Positions 41,121 through 49,915 of a stretch of 64,000 nucleotides of DNA are shown here, one piece after another. Source of the stretch: Neobacillus paridis (lineage in GTDB: Bacteria; Bacillota; Bacilli; Bacillales; Cytobacillaceae); contig NZ_JAESWB010000005.1 in the NCBI RefSeq assembly GCF_016765675.1, positions 62,001 to 126,000 on the forward strand. Direction: 5' to 3'. The notes beneath the pieces were generated by a model. That model saw nothing but the letters and a program-made list of their open reading frames with translations, ran no database searches and was not told where the DNA came from. Numbering within the stretch: position 1 is the first letter of the stretch; each line of letters starts with the position of its first letter. The position numbers and the translations under genes were made by a program.

Positions 41121-42659
41121 TTAATTTTCAGCTAATTTATGTGTAACTGCTTTTCTGGCAGGCTTTACTTCTCCCGGATCACTGGCTTGTTTTGCCCGTT
41201 TAATAAAGAAGGACAGAATCAGCGCAACTGCGGCAATTCCGGTAGCTACCATGAATGAATAATTGATGCCGTCAAGCGTTGCTTTCATCAAAATTTCTTG
41301 TTTCATTTGCGCGAGCGCTTCAGCTGTTGGCGGCTGCGTGGCGTGGCCCATGGTGGCCTTCGCAGCGGCCCCAATTTCTTTTGCCCGAGTTTCAGTATGG
41401 GTCGACATGACCGTTACCAATAATGCGGTACCAATAGCACCGGCCACCTGGTTCATGGTATTGTTCATTGCGGTGCCATGGGGATAAAAACGTGTTGGCA
41501 GCTGATTTAACCCATTCGTTGAAACTGGCATCATCGCCATTGACATGCCCAATGAGCGGATAGAGTATAAAATAATTAGATGTGTATAGCTTGTATCGAG
41601 CTCCAACTTACTAAACATATACGTCGTTGCGGTCGTAATCGCTAAACCAATTACTGCTAAAATACGTCCGCCAAATTTATCAAATAGTCTACCGGTAATC
41701 GGTGACATCAACGACATCAAAATAGCACCAGGAAGCAGCAGGAGCCCTGCGTCCATTGGGGAAATGCCGCGAATGTCCTGAACATAGATTGGCAGCAGCA
41801 ACATCCCTGAAAACATCGCCATATTGACAATCATGGTAATAGCAGAAGACAGAGCAAACATCGGATATTTGTAAATCCTGAAGTTCAGCATTGGCCGGTC
41901 CTGTTTTAATTGCTTCAAAATAAAAACGGTTAAGCATACGGCACCGACAATAATCGTCCCATACACTAGCGGACTGTCCCAGCCTTTACTACCGGCAGAA
42001 CTAAAGCCATAAAGAATACCGCCAAACCCAAAGCTGGATAAGGCCAGCGAAAGAAAATCAAGATGCAAATCCACTTTTTCTTTTTTATCTTTAATGATAA
42101 AAAAGCCAATTAATATGACCACGATAGCAATTGGTGTGATGAAGTGAAACAACATTCGCCAATCATAATGCTCGATAATCCAACCGGAAAGTGTTGGGCC
42201 AATCGCCGGGGCAGACATTAAAATTAAGCCAAAAACCCCCATCGCAGTTCCTCTTTTTTCCACAGGGAAGCTGACCAGCATAACATTCATTAGAGTTGGC
42301 ATTAATATCGCCGACCCGGAAGCCTGGAGCATCCTCCCTGCTAATAAGATCGAAAAGATGTGAGCAGTGCCTGCGAGGATTGTTCCGACAGCAAATAAAC
42401 ACATCGCAGATAAAAAGATTCGACGGACAGAATATTTTTGAATTAAATGAGCAGTCGTCGGAATTAATATGCCGTTTACCAACATAAACCCAGTTGTTAA
42501 CCACTGAACAGTTGTTGGTTCAACTTTTAAGTCCCTCATAATCGAAGGCAGTGCGATGTTTAATAAAGTATTATTTAAAAAGGCAATGAATGCCCCAACC
42601 ATAAGGACAGCAATGATACCATATGGAGGGCGGCTCATCGGTCTATCGGTTTGTTCCAA
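41121..42659 (-). CDS. MFS multidrug efflux transporter (DHA2, EmrB/QacA type)
   Basis: 512 residues and about fourteen membrane segments. Motif C of drug antiporters is seen as APAIGPTLSGWIIEHYDWRMLFH; the start NNTLLNIALPSIMRDLKVEPTTVQWLTTGFML is typical of EmrB/LmrB. It exports drugs or other amphiphiles with the proton gradient. TTG 42659 is seven bases after GGGAGGA. The gene is divergent from a TetR-type regulator, which probably represses it through sites in the 42660-42845 gap. That gap holds three TGTT(T)CA copies (42684, 42704, 42733) and a TATAAT near 42819. Confidence 0.92.
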   Translation of the reverse strand: MEQTDRPMSRPPYGIIAVLMVGAFIAFLNNTLLNIALPSIMRDLKVEPTTVQWLTTGFMLVNGILIPTTAHLIQKYSVRRIFLSAMCLFAVGTILAGTAHIFSILLAGRMLQASGSAILMPTLMNVMLVSFPVEKRGTAMGVFGLILMSAPAIGPTLSGWIIEHYDWRMLFHFITPIAIVVILIGFFIIKDKKEKVDLHLDFLSLALSSFGFGGILYGFSSAGSKGWDSPLVYGTIIVGAVCLTVFILKQLKQDRPMLNFRIYKYPMFALSSAITMIVNMAMFSGMLLLPIYVQDIRGISPMDAGLLLLPGAILMSLMSPITGRLFDKFGGRILAVIGLAITTATTYMFSKLELDTSYTHLIILYSIRSLGMSMAMMPVSTNGLNQLPTRFYPHGTAMNNTMNQVAGAIGTALLVTVMSTHTETRAKEIGAAAKATMGHATQPPTAEALAQMKQEILMKATLDGINYSFMVATGIAAVALILSFFIKRAKQASDPGEVKPARKAVTHKLAEN

Positions 42660-42845
42660 GTAAATTCCTCCCTTTAAACTAGTTGTTCATTTTTTTATAC
42701 CTCTGTTTCATAATTACCTATAATAAACTCACTGTTCAATTTTTGCAATAAAAAAATCTTCATGATTATTGATTTGTCAGGTTACCAAAAATAAGGTACT
42801 ATAAATTTGTACAATCGGTATAATATGATGTCAAGGTGATTGTTT

Positions 42846-43745
42846 ATGAATGACCGCAAACAACATGTGGTAAAAATGGCCCATCAGTTGTTTATTGATA
42901 AAGGATTTCAGTCCACTTCTATTCAGGATATTTTGGAATACAGCGGGATCTCCAAGGGGACTTTTTATAATTACTTTTCCTCAAAAAGCGAATTATTAAC
43001 AGCCATTTTTAAAATGACTGATTCAGAATTGGAGAAAATACGGAATGATTTATTAATTGGCCAAGATCCCGCAGACATCGAGATTTTTATTAAACAAGTT
43101 GAAATGCAATTAAAGACAAATCGAAAAAATAAAATAATTACGCTATTCGAAGAAGTAATGATCTCTAAAGATGATGAGTTAAAGCGGACCATCGAAGAGC
43201 GTAAAATCCAAAATATTCGCTGGATTTATCATCGGTTGACTGATATTTTTGGCATCGACAAAAGACAGTATCTACTCGATTGTGCCATCATGTTTATGGG
43301 AATGCTCCGAGAAAATATCAAGTTTTACCAATTGGCTTATGAGTCCGATGCCAATATTAGCCAAGTCGTCCGCTATACCGTAAATCGTTTGGTTCATATG
43401 GTAAACGAAATAGTGCAATCGGAGGAACGGTTAATACCTGTTCAAGCCTTGGAGCGTTGGCTGCCGGACTGCAATCGCCATGTTCGTTCTTTTAGGAAAA
43501 AGCTTTTGCACCAGCTTTTTATTGTAAAAAATATCTTACATCAGCAAAACAATCAGCAGCTCAATTATGGAGATTTATTGGATTTTATTGAAGAGGAATT
43601 ATTGGATGCTAAAAATCCACGGAAATTTCTCATTGACAGCGTTCTCCAAACATTGCAGACGGTGGAGGATAAAAAAGTCCAGGTAGAACTTCAGGAACTA
43701 AGTATCTTGGTTCAAGAGTATTTTGACCAAATTGACGCCAAATGA
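42846..43745 (+). CDS. TetR/AcrR-family transcriptional regulator
   Basis: 299 residues. N-terminal helix-turn-helix TSIQDILEYSGISKGTFYNYFSSKSELLTAIF (about residues 25-56), then a long ligand-binding part, longer than the usual 190-220 residues; the extra 90 C-terminal residues (HVRSFRKKLLHQLFIVKNILHQQNNQQ...) are helical. ATG 42846 is seven bases after AAGGTG. Divergent from the MFS pump, it is its likely repressor, released by a substrate of the pump. Confidence 0.9.
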   Translation: MNDRKQHVVKMAHQLFIDKGFQSTSIQDILEYSGISKGTFYNYFSSKSELLTAIFKMTDSELEKIRNDLLIGQDPADIEIFIKQVEMQLKTNRKNKIITLFEEVMISKDDELKRTIEERKIQNIRWIYHRLTDIFGIDKRQYLLDCAIMFMGMLRENIKFYQLAYESDANISQVVRYTVNRLVHMVNEIVQSEERLIPVQALERWLPDCNRHVRSFRKKLLHQLFIVKNILHQQNNQQLNYGDLLDFIEEELLDAKNPRKFLIDSVLQTLQTVEDKKVQVELQELSILVQEYFDQIDAK

Positions 43746-43774
43746 CCCCTGTCAGAGGATAGGGGTCATTTTCT
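43741..43774. terminator. Bidirectional terminator after TetR and the unknown gene
   Basis: AATGACCCCT (43741-43750) and AGGGGTCATT (43761-43770), perfect 10-bp stem between convergent genes. Confidence 0.85.
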
Positions 43775-44165
43775 ATGTATTACCAAATGATGGCTTTTGA
43801 ATCTCCCAGACAAAATAATTGCTCGTATAGGGTCTTACCTCCACAACTGCATCCTCACCATTTTTCGTAAAGATTAGCCCGGAGCCCATTTTTTCTTTAT
43901 AATCCCAGCCTTTTGAACTCATCCAAGTTTTAACCATTTTGTATTGATCGTTCATTTTATTAATCGATATAAAGCGAATCCGTTTTTCCGTCTTGGCAAA
44001 CTCTACATACTCACAATTTGTGAAATGGAGCTTCGTAACGGAAACAAGCAACGGAATTGGATTCCCTTCCTGAAAAATCGTTGTACCGTAGCTGCTAACG
44101 ATAATCCCACAAATTAGTATGATAGCTATAAAGCTTGTCAGCAGAAATTTCTTCATGCGTCCCAT
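43773..44165 (-). CDS. Membrane-anchored protein of unknown function
   Basis: About 130 residues. N-terminal membrane anchor or signal (KKFLLTSFIAIILICGIIVSSYG), then an extracytoplasmic part with VTKLHFTNCEYVEFAKTEKRIRFISI and MVKTWMSSKGWDYKEKMGSGLIFTKNGEDAVVEVRP. ATG 44165 is chosen because GGGGGAG lies five bases upstream. No named family is recognised. It is monocistronic, convergent with the TetR gene. Confidence 0.72.
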   Translation of the reverse strand: MGRMKKFLLTSFIAIILICGIIVSSYGTTIFQEGNPIPLLVSVTKLHFTNCEYVEFAKTEKRIRFISINKMNDQYKMVKTWMSSKGWDYKEKMGSGLIFTKNGEDAVVEVRPYTSNYFVWEIQKPSFGNT

Positions 44166-44246
44166 TAAAACTCCCCCAATACCATATCTCATTTATATAG
44201 ACGAACTAGAGTGGAGTTTTGTTTCATAAATGGAAATTTTTGATGC

Positions 44247-44289
44247 AAAAAAATCCCCTTGATCTGTCCATTGTCAAGAGGATTTTTTT
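44247..44289 (-). terminator. Terminator of the thioesterase gene
   Basis: AAATCC-CCTTGA and TCAAG-AGGATTT stem with flanking A/T runs. Confidence 0.75.
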
Positions 44290-44295
44290 CGTTTT

Positions 44296-44781
44296 TTATT
44301 CTTTTTTTAAAAAAGTGCTGGGCATTAGAACCGCGACGACCTCTCCGGTGGCACAAAGCGTATCTTGTGCGAAGACTTCAGCCATGACCTTAAACTTTTT
44401 GGGATGAATTTCTTGCACCGTTCCAATTGCCTTCAGCGGAACCCCATTAGGGGTCGGCTTTAAAAAATTCACATGTAAAGAAGCCGTGACAAATCGTGGT
44501 GGTTCCACCCCATCTCCCGGTTCATGTCCATTTTTACGATGCAGTGCCAGCGAGGCTGACCCGGTGCCATGACAATCGATGAAAGAAGCAATTAATCCAC
44601 CGTAGACGAACCCGGGCAAAGCATGGTGTTCCGGTTTTGGTGAATAAATCGTGACCGTTTTGTCCCCCTGCCAGCCTGTGCGAAAATGATGTCCGGCCTC
44701 ATTTAACCGTCCACAGCCATAACACCAGGCAAAATCATCAGGATATTCATCTTGAATTGCATATACCACTTTTTCTACCAT
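44296..44781 (-). CDS. Hotdog-fold thioesterase (PaaI-like)
   Basis: 161 residues. Hotdog signature: HHALPGFVYGGLIASFIDCHGTGSASLAL with the catalytic Asp, followed by PPRFVTASLHVNFLKPTPNGVPL. An N-terminal FAWCYGCGRLNEAGHHF carries two Cys of a YigI-like zinc knuckle type. It probably hydrolyses an acyl-CoA. ATG 44781 starts about 12 bases after the upstream G-rich sequence. A single gene, with a terminator; the substrate cannot be inferred from neighbours. Confidence 0.85.
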   Translation of the reverse strand: MVEKVVYAIQDEYPDDFAWCYGCGRLNEAGHHFRTGWQGDKTVTIYSPKPEHHALPGFVYGGLIASFIDCHGTGSASLALHRKNGHEPGDGVEPPRFVTASLHVNFLKPTPNGVPLKAIGTVQEIHPKKFKVMAEVFAQDTLCATGEVVAVLMPSTFLKKE

Positions 44782-44927
44782 TAGTTTCCCCCCATTATCT
44801 GAAAACGCTTGCTACTTTTTCTTTTAAATCATAACATTCAGAAAAACGAGTGGTCAATAACTATAAAATAGCCAACGCCTGATACCGATGATTTGTGTTT
44901 GAAACTTGGAAAATCTGACGTCAGCCT

Positions 44928-44964
44928 AAAAAAGGTGTCAGGCACCGAAGGCCTGACACCTTTT
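44928..44964 (-). terminator. adhE terminator built from a GTGTCAGGC inverted repeat
   Basis: GGTGTCAGGC (44934-44943) and GCCTGACACC (44951-44960) form a perfect 10-bp stem; on the minus strand TTTTTT follows. The unit is related to the hairpin inside the proBA T-box leader (29565-29582). Confidence 0.85.
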
Positions 44965-44967
44965 CCA

Positions 44968-47571
44968 TTAGACTCCTTTATAAGCGAGACGGTATAGTTC
45001 TGCTAATTCAGTGACGAGCGGCAGTTTTGGATTGGCGGTAGTGCATTGGTCTTCGAAGGCACGGTCCGCTAAGTAATCCACTTTTCTCTCGAATTCTTCT
45101 TTATCAATATTATTGGCTTCCAAACTCATAGGAATGTTTAGCTCTTTTGCGAGGCGAATAACCGCTTGAATTAAACTTTCCACGCCCTCCTCCGTTGTTC
45201 TTGCTGGTAAGCCAAGTGTTCTGGCAATCTCTGCATAGCGCTTGTCGGCGACGAAATGATTATACTTAGGAAAAGCAGCAAACTTCTCCGGCTTAGTCGC
45301 ATTATACCGGATCACATGCGGCAGCAATACTGCATTGGCACGGCCATGAGCGATATGGAACTCAGCACCTAACTTATGTGCTAGGCTGTGGTTGATTCCT
45401 AAAAAGGCATTCGCAAACGCCATTCCGGCAATTGTAGAAGCATTATGCATTTTTTCCCGAGCTTCTTCGTCGTTTCCATTCCGATAGGCTCTTGGAAGAT
45501 ATTCAAATACCAGCTGAATGGCTTTCATCGCCAGTCCGTCGGTATAGTCGTTGGCCATGCAGGATACATAAGCTTCGATCGCATGTGTTAAGACGTCCAA
45601 ACCTGTATCTGCCGTTACCTGTTTTGGCACGGACATGACAAATTGTGGATCAATAATTGCGACATCCGGCGTTAATTCATAATCAGCCAACGGATATTTT
45701 ACGTTTGCCTCTTTATCGGTGATAACCGCGAACGAAGTTACTTCTGAACCGGTACCTGAGGTTGTCGGGATCGCCACAAATTGTGCCCTTTCACCTAAAT
45801 GTGGGTATTTCACAATCCGTTTGCGGATGTCTAAAAACTTTTGCTTTAAGCCAAAGAAATCGGCATCCGGGTTTTCAAAGAACAGCCACATTCCTTTCGC
45901 CGCATCCATTGCTGAGCCGCCTCCAAGGGCAATAATCACATCCGGCTGGAATTTAGCCATCATATCGGCACCCTTCATCACCGTTTCAATCGATGGATCC
46001 GGCTCAACTTCCGAAAAGATCTCACAATGGACATAGTCCGGGCGTTTCCGTAAATAGTATAGGACTTTATCCACATAGCCAAGCTTCACCATGAATGGAT
46101 CGGTCACAATAAATGCTTTCGAGATGTTCGGCATTTTAGCTAGGTATTGAATTGAATTCTTTTCAAAATAAATTTTTGGCGGAACCTTAAACCATTGCAT
46201 ATTCACGCTACGCTTTGCCACCTTTTTCACATTGATTAAATGGATTGCCCCTACATTTGTTGATACAGAGTTGCCGCCATACGTACCACAGCCAAGTGTT
46301 AAGGAAGGAAGATAAGCGTTATAAATATCGCCAATTGCCCCTTGAGAAGATGGCGCGTTGACAATAATCCGGCCGGCCTTCATTCTAAGACCAAACTCTT
46401 TGATCGCCTCATCATTGGTGGTATGAATCACCGCAGAGTGGCCCAGGCCGCCAAATTCCAGCATTTCCTCTGCTCTTTTTAGACCTTCTGCAAAGCTGTT
46501 AACCTTATAACAAGCTAAAACCGGGCTTAGTTTTTCTCTTGATAGCGGATATTGCGGTCCAACCCCCGCTAACTCAGCCACTAAAATTTTTGTTCCTTCT
46601 GGTACAGTTACTCCTGCCATTTCAGCGATTTTGGCAGCCGGCATCCCAACAATTTTGGCATTAACCGCACATGTTTGTTCATTGATAACCAATTTTTCGA
46701 CCAGTTTCTTTTCGTCTTCATTTAAGAAGTAGCATTTATTGGCAATCATTTCGGCTTTTACTTCTTTATAGATTTCTTTATCAATAATAACGGCTTGTTC
46801 AGAGGCACAAATCATCCCGTTGTCAAAGGTTTTTGATAAAATTAAGTCATTGACTGCCTGTTTAAGATTAGCTGTTTTTTCAATATAACAAGGAACATTC
46901 CCTGGTCCGACGCCAAGTGCAGGTTTTCCGGAACTATAGGCCGATTTGACCATTCCTGCGCCGCCGGTTGCTAAAATCAACGAGATTTTATCATGGTTCA
47001 TTAAAGTTTGGGTTGCCTCCAGTGATGGTGTTTCAATCCATTGAATGCAGTGTTCTGGTGCCCCTGCTTTGATAGCGGCGTCTCTTAATACACGTGCCGC
47101 TTCGCTGCTGCATTTTTGTGCCGATGGATGAAAGGCAAAAATGATCGGATTTCTCGTCTTAAGTGAAATTAACGCTTTAAACATCGTCGTTGAAGTTGGG
47201 TTCGTGACTGGAGTAACGCCGGCAATCACGCCAACTGGTTCGGCAATTTCAATGATTCCTTCTAGTTCATTTTCGTTGATAACTCCTGCTGTTTTATCGT
47301 ATTTAATATTGTGATAGATATATTCTGTTGCAAACATATTTTTTATGATTTTGTCTTCATAAACACCGCGCTTTGTTTCTTCAACAGCTAATTTTGCCAG
47401 CTGCATATGCTGATCAAGGCCGGCTAAAGCCATTTGTTTGACAATTTCATCAATCATTTCTTGATCAATCTGCCGTAATTTCTCTAAAGCTTGAAGGCCA
47501 TTGTTTACCAACTGATCAATCATTTCCGGTACATTTTGCATTTGTTTAACTTCTTTTTCTTTGACAGCCAT
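44968..47571 (-). CDS. adhE: Bifunctional acetaldehyde-CoA / alcohol dehydrogenase
   Basis: 867 residues. The N-terminal half is a CoA-acylating aldehyde dehydrogenase (GVIAGVTPVTNPTSTTMFKALI; catalytic Cys in FDNGMICASEQAV). The C-terminal half is an iron alcohol dehydrogenase (ALGGGSAMDAAKGMW, PTTSGTGSEVTSF, DTGLDVLTHAIEAY, HSLAHKLGAEFHIAHGRANAVLLPHV). It reduces acetyl-CoA to ethanol and restores NAD+ in fermentation. ATG 47571 has GGGAGTGA nine bases upstream; the frame to 47610 is an extension without RBS. A Rex-like box and a palindrome lie in the leader region, consistent with induction when NADH is high. Confidence 0.97.
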   Translation of the reverse strand: MAVKEKEVKQMQNVPEMIDQLVNNGLQALEKLRQIDQEMIDEIVKQMALAGLDQHMQLAKLAVEETKRGVYEDKIIKNMFATEYIYHNIKYDKTAGVINENELEGIIEIAEPVGVIAGVTPVTNPTSTTMFKALISLKTRNPIIFAFHPSAQKCSSEAARVLRDAAIKAGAPEHCIQWIETPSLEATQTLMNHDKISLILATGGAGMVKSAYSSGKPALGVGPGNVPCYIEKTANLKQAVNDLILSKTFDNGMICASEQAVIIDKEIYKEVKAEMIANKCYFLNEDEKKLVEKLVINEQTCAVNAKIVGMPAAKIAEMAGVTVPEGTKILVAELAGVGPQYPLSREKLSPVLACYKVNSFAEGLKRAEEMLEFGGLGHSAVIHTTNDEAIKEFGLRMKAGRIIVNAPSSQGAIGDIYNAYLPSLTLGCGTYGGNSVSTNVGAIHLINVKKVAKRSVNMQWFKVPPKIYFEKNSIQYLAKMPNISKAFIVTDPFMVKLGYVDKVLYYLRKRPDYVHCEIFSEVEPDPSIETVMKGADMMAKFQPDVIIALGGGSAMDAAKGMWLFFENPDADFFGLKQKFLDIRKRIVKYPHLGERAQFVAIPTTSGTGSEVTSFAVITDKEANVKYPLADYELTPDVAIIDPQFVMSVPKQVTADTGLDVLTHAIEAYVSCMANDYTDGLAMKAIQLVFEYLPRAYRNGNDEEAREKMHNASTIAGMAFANAFLGINHSLAHKLGAEFHIAHGRANAVLLPHVIRYNATKPEKFAAFPKYNHFVADKRYAEIARTLGLPARTTEEGVESLIQAVIRLAKELNIPMSLEANNIDKEEFERKVDYLADRAFEDQCTTANPKLPLVTELAELYRLAYKGV

Positions 47572-47698
47572 TATGATCACTCCCAATAAAAAGTTTGTAA
47601 AAAATATCACATATAAACTTAAAAAATAGCTGTTAGCTTGCTAAGAAGTATTTCAACTATTTCTGATATCATCATAACATTTGTACAGCAAAAAAAGA

Positions 47699-47716
47699 TT
47701 GTGAAATATTGAACAA
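47699..47716. promoter_or_regulatory. Rex-like box upstream of adhE
   Basis: TTGTGAAATATTGAACAA matches the Gram-positive Rex consensus (TTGTGAAATATTTCACAA, from memory) at 16 of 18 positions. It lies about 130 bases upstream of the adhE start. Confidence 0.72.
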
Positions 47717-47762
47717 ACTTTGATAAAAATGTATATAGATTGTTAACGTTAGTAACCATTTT

Positions 47763-47782
47763 AATGTAAAGCGCTTTACATT
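47763..47782. promoter_or_regulatory. 20-bp perfect palindrome in the adhE upstream region
   Basis: AATGTAAAGCGCTTTACATT is an exact palindrome. It resembles a degenerate cre (the CG centre and AAAGCGCTTT core match, the outer bases are shifted). Further left, GAAAGCG (47859-47865) and CGCTTTC (47877-47883) form a hairpin after vanW. The 390-bp gap 47572-47962 holds no convincing gene. Confidence 0.5.
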
Positions 47783-47962
47783 CCATTGAGTAACTTTCTA
47801 GAAGGCTGGTGGTGCCAGCTGTGATGAAAACGGCTGGGAAATGACCAGAAAATAATGTGAAAGCGCCCTTTAACGACGCTTTCGCTTCAATTTGTTTGAA
47901 AAAATTTTTTATCATTCACCCTTCTGATAATATTGGCCATTCTTTAGAATGATCGATCACCA

Positions 47963-48946
47963 CTAATTCCCTTTGGCGTATAGCTGCTGATATTTGGCAG
48001 ATGTTCTGATCTGCACAGTCAATTTCCCCTGTTGGTAGATTGTTTTAATTAAAAACGGAACACCGGTGGTATTTTGAAAGCGAAAATCTTTACCGCCATA
48101 TGAAACGGTGGCATCACGGCCAGCAGGCACATAGCCGACGGATAAGGAGTGATGATGCCTTTCTATATAACTAACCCCGACTTTATCAACGGCATTAAAC
48201 AATGTCGAAGATGTTTGGCAAATTCCTCCGCCAATGCCATCGACCATTTTTTTGTTAACAATTTCCTTGGCCTTCTGATACCCATGAGCCGCATCACTAG
48301 GACCTACCGTTGTATTAAATGAAAAATAATCCCCGTCTCCGACAATAATATTATTTATCGAACGGGCTGACAGTTCAATATTTCTAGCCCGCCCGGCGAC
48401 ACCGCTGTTAAAATAGGTGGTATACGATGCCAGAACAACATCGTCTAAACTGGCAATCTCTTCAGGATTATAACCGCTTTCCTTGACATAAATCGGGAGT
48501 TCCACGTCGCCGCCGGTTACCGATGCTGTCAATATGCGTTCCACTAATTCCTTCTCTTCTAATATGACTTGCGGCTTTCCTTTGATGATCTTGCCATGTT
48601 TGACCTGATCCAGCACCATCCTTTGGTCATATCCCGGTTTTGTATCTGTTCCCCGCGCCAGCTCCCTCGCCCATTTTTCGAGTTCTCTCTTATAGGCGGC
48701 TGGATTGGTCTCAAATCCCAGCTCCGCCGGTAAAATGGTCTTGATTACTTTTTGGGTGTTCGGATCAATGACATTGACGACAACCGTCTTTGGTTCATCT
48801 TCCTGCTTTTGTTCCTCTGGAGCCCGAGTTTCAACTTGCTTGGTTGGTTTCGTTACTTTTTCGGCCGCCTCCTTTACAGAACAACCGACAAGTCCTAATA
48901 AACTCCCGGATAGTAAAATTGAAACCGCCCATTTCCCCTTTCCCAT
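47963..48946 (-). CDS. VanW-family lipoprotein
   Basis: 327 residues. Lipoprotein signal with lipobox LLGLVGC (Cys 22). A Lys/Glu-rich linker, a middle domain (LPAELGFETNPAAYKRELEKWARELA... LVERILTA), and the C-terminal VanW domain from about 165: ASYTTYFNSGVAGRARNIELSARSINNIIVGDGDYFSFN, GGGICQTSSTLFNAV and RHHHSLSVGYVPAGRDATVSY. VanW proteins are linked to glycopeptide resistance and cell-wall work, but their activity is unknown. Monocistronic; the intergenic region 48947-49180 is AT-rich and shows no clear promoter. Confidence 0.88.
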   Translation of the reverse strand: MGKGKWAVSILLSGSLLGLVGCSVKEAAEKVTKPTKQVETRAPEEQKQEDEPKTVVVNVIDPNTQKVIKTILPAELGFETNPAAYKRELEKWARELARGTDTKPGYDQRMVLDQVKHGKIIKGKPQVILEEKELVERILTASVTGGDVELPIYVKESGYNPEEIASLDDVVLASYTTYFNSGVAGRARNIELSARSINNIIVGDGDYFSFNTTVGPSDAAHGYQKAKEIVNKKMVDGIGGGICQTSSTLFNAVDKVGVSYIERHHHSLSVGYVPAGRDATVSYGGKDFRFQNTTGVPFLIKTIYQQGKLTVQIRTSAKYQQLYAKGN

Positions 48947-49179
48947 TTCACTGCTTCTCTCCTCTTATTCTTTTATGAGCTGTTTGAACTATACAATTGT
49001 TTCCAGCCAAAACATCATATTCTTATCGGAATATAAAAATGACAAAATAACAGCCCGATATTTTCCATTCGCTAATCTGAATAAATGCAGAATGAATGAC
49101 AAACAAATTAACCAAACATTGCTATTAATCTGAGACTATTATAGTAGGCTGAAAATGTCGAAGCTGTCCCTTTATTAGC

Positions 49180-49207
49180 TAAAAAAAAATCGGCCAAGTG
49201 ACCGATT
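49180..49207 (-). terminator. Terminator of the universal stress protein gene
   Basis: AATCGG (49188-49193) and CCGATT (49202-49207) with nine A on the plus strand, giving a long T run on the minus transcript. Confidence 0.8.
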
Positions 49208-49218
49208 AGTAGATGGGA

Positions 49219-49653
49219 TTATTTTTGGGGAGGAACAATTAATACTGGAACTTTCGCTTCGTGAAGAATGCCATTAGAGACACTGCCTAAAACCACCCCT
49301 TTTACAGGTCCCATCCCCCGTGTACCAATGACAATATGCGTTACTGCCAGTTCTTTTGCTAGCTTGCAGATTTGCTGGACAGGGTCGCCGATTCTCATCA
49401 GCAGTTCATAGTCAATATTTTTTGATTTTAAATAATCAACCGCTGGCTTTGTTGCATTTTCAAATAACTCCTGCTGATATTCTTTGATTAGTTTTTCACT
49501 GATAAATAATTTCGTATGAATCATATTGAACGAAGGCTGGACATTTACTAGAAAAAGCTTGCTTTGAAAGGCGGCCGCCAAACGTTCAGCTTCCTTCAAT
49601 GCTTCAACAGAATTGATTGAACCATCCACAGCCACTAAGATCTTCTCTGACAA
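49219..49653 (-). CDS. Universal stress protein, UspA family
   Basis: 144 residues. Starts KILVAVDGSINSVEALKEAERLAA and ends with the ATP-binding pattern GTRGMGPVKGVVLGSVSNGILHEAKVPVLIV (G-x2-G-x9-G-S), so an ATP-binding subtype. Cytosolic stress protein with AMP/ATP sensing roles; the partner is unknown. It is divergent from the Ca-type ATPase; the 260-bp gap contains AT-rich sequence and no obvious operator. Confidence 0.92.
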   Translation of the reverse strand: MSEKILVAVDGSINSVEALKEAERLAAAFQSKLFLVNVQPSFNMIHTKLFISEKLIKEYQQELFENATKPAVDYLKSKNIDYELLMRIGDPVQQICKLAKELAVTHIVIGTRGMGPVKGVVLGSVSNGILHEAKVPVLIVPPQK

Positions 49654-49915
49654 TTTTAAAACCTCCTTTTTGAAAGCAAAAAAACCTTTTATATATTTTC
49701 AAAAGATCCTGATAATGCTTATTTCGCCAAGAAGAACCAAAATTCCTTTTTTTATTACAAACTATTACTCCGTTTCATTTTAACATTTCACCAATTGGAA
49801 GATTTCGAATAATTTATGACTTTATCCCGCTTCTTTAGTCAGAAACTAGTTCCTATGGTTTAATTAAACTAGAGGGAATTTCCATTTTTATGACTATTGA
49901 AAGGAGGCATTGGTG

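Noticed and set aside
42684..42740. Three TGTT(T)CA copies as TetR operator
   Set aside because: Spacing is irregular (20 and 29 bases) and there is no inverted partner; too weak to annotate as an operator.
47619..47915. 98-codon open frame on the minus strand in front of adhE
   Set aside because: It lacks an RBS, has unusual composition, and covers the Rex-like box and palindromes; it is most likely the regulatory region.
48705..49133. 142-codon plus-strand frame across the vanW start
   Set aside because: Overlaps the signal peptide region of vanW in antisense, without RBS or recognisable domain.
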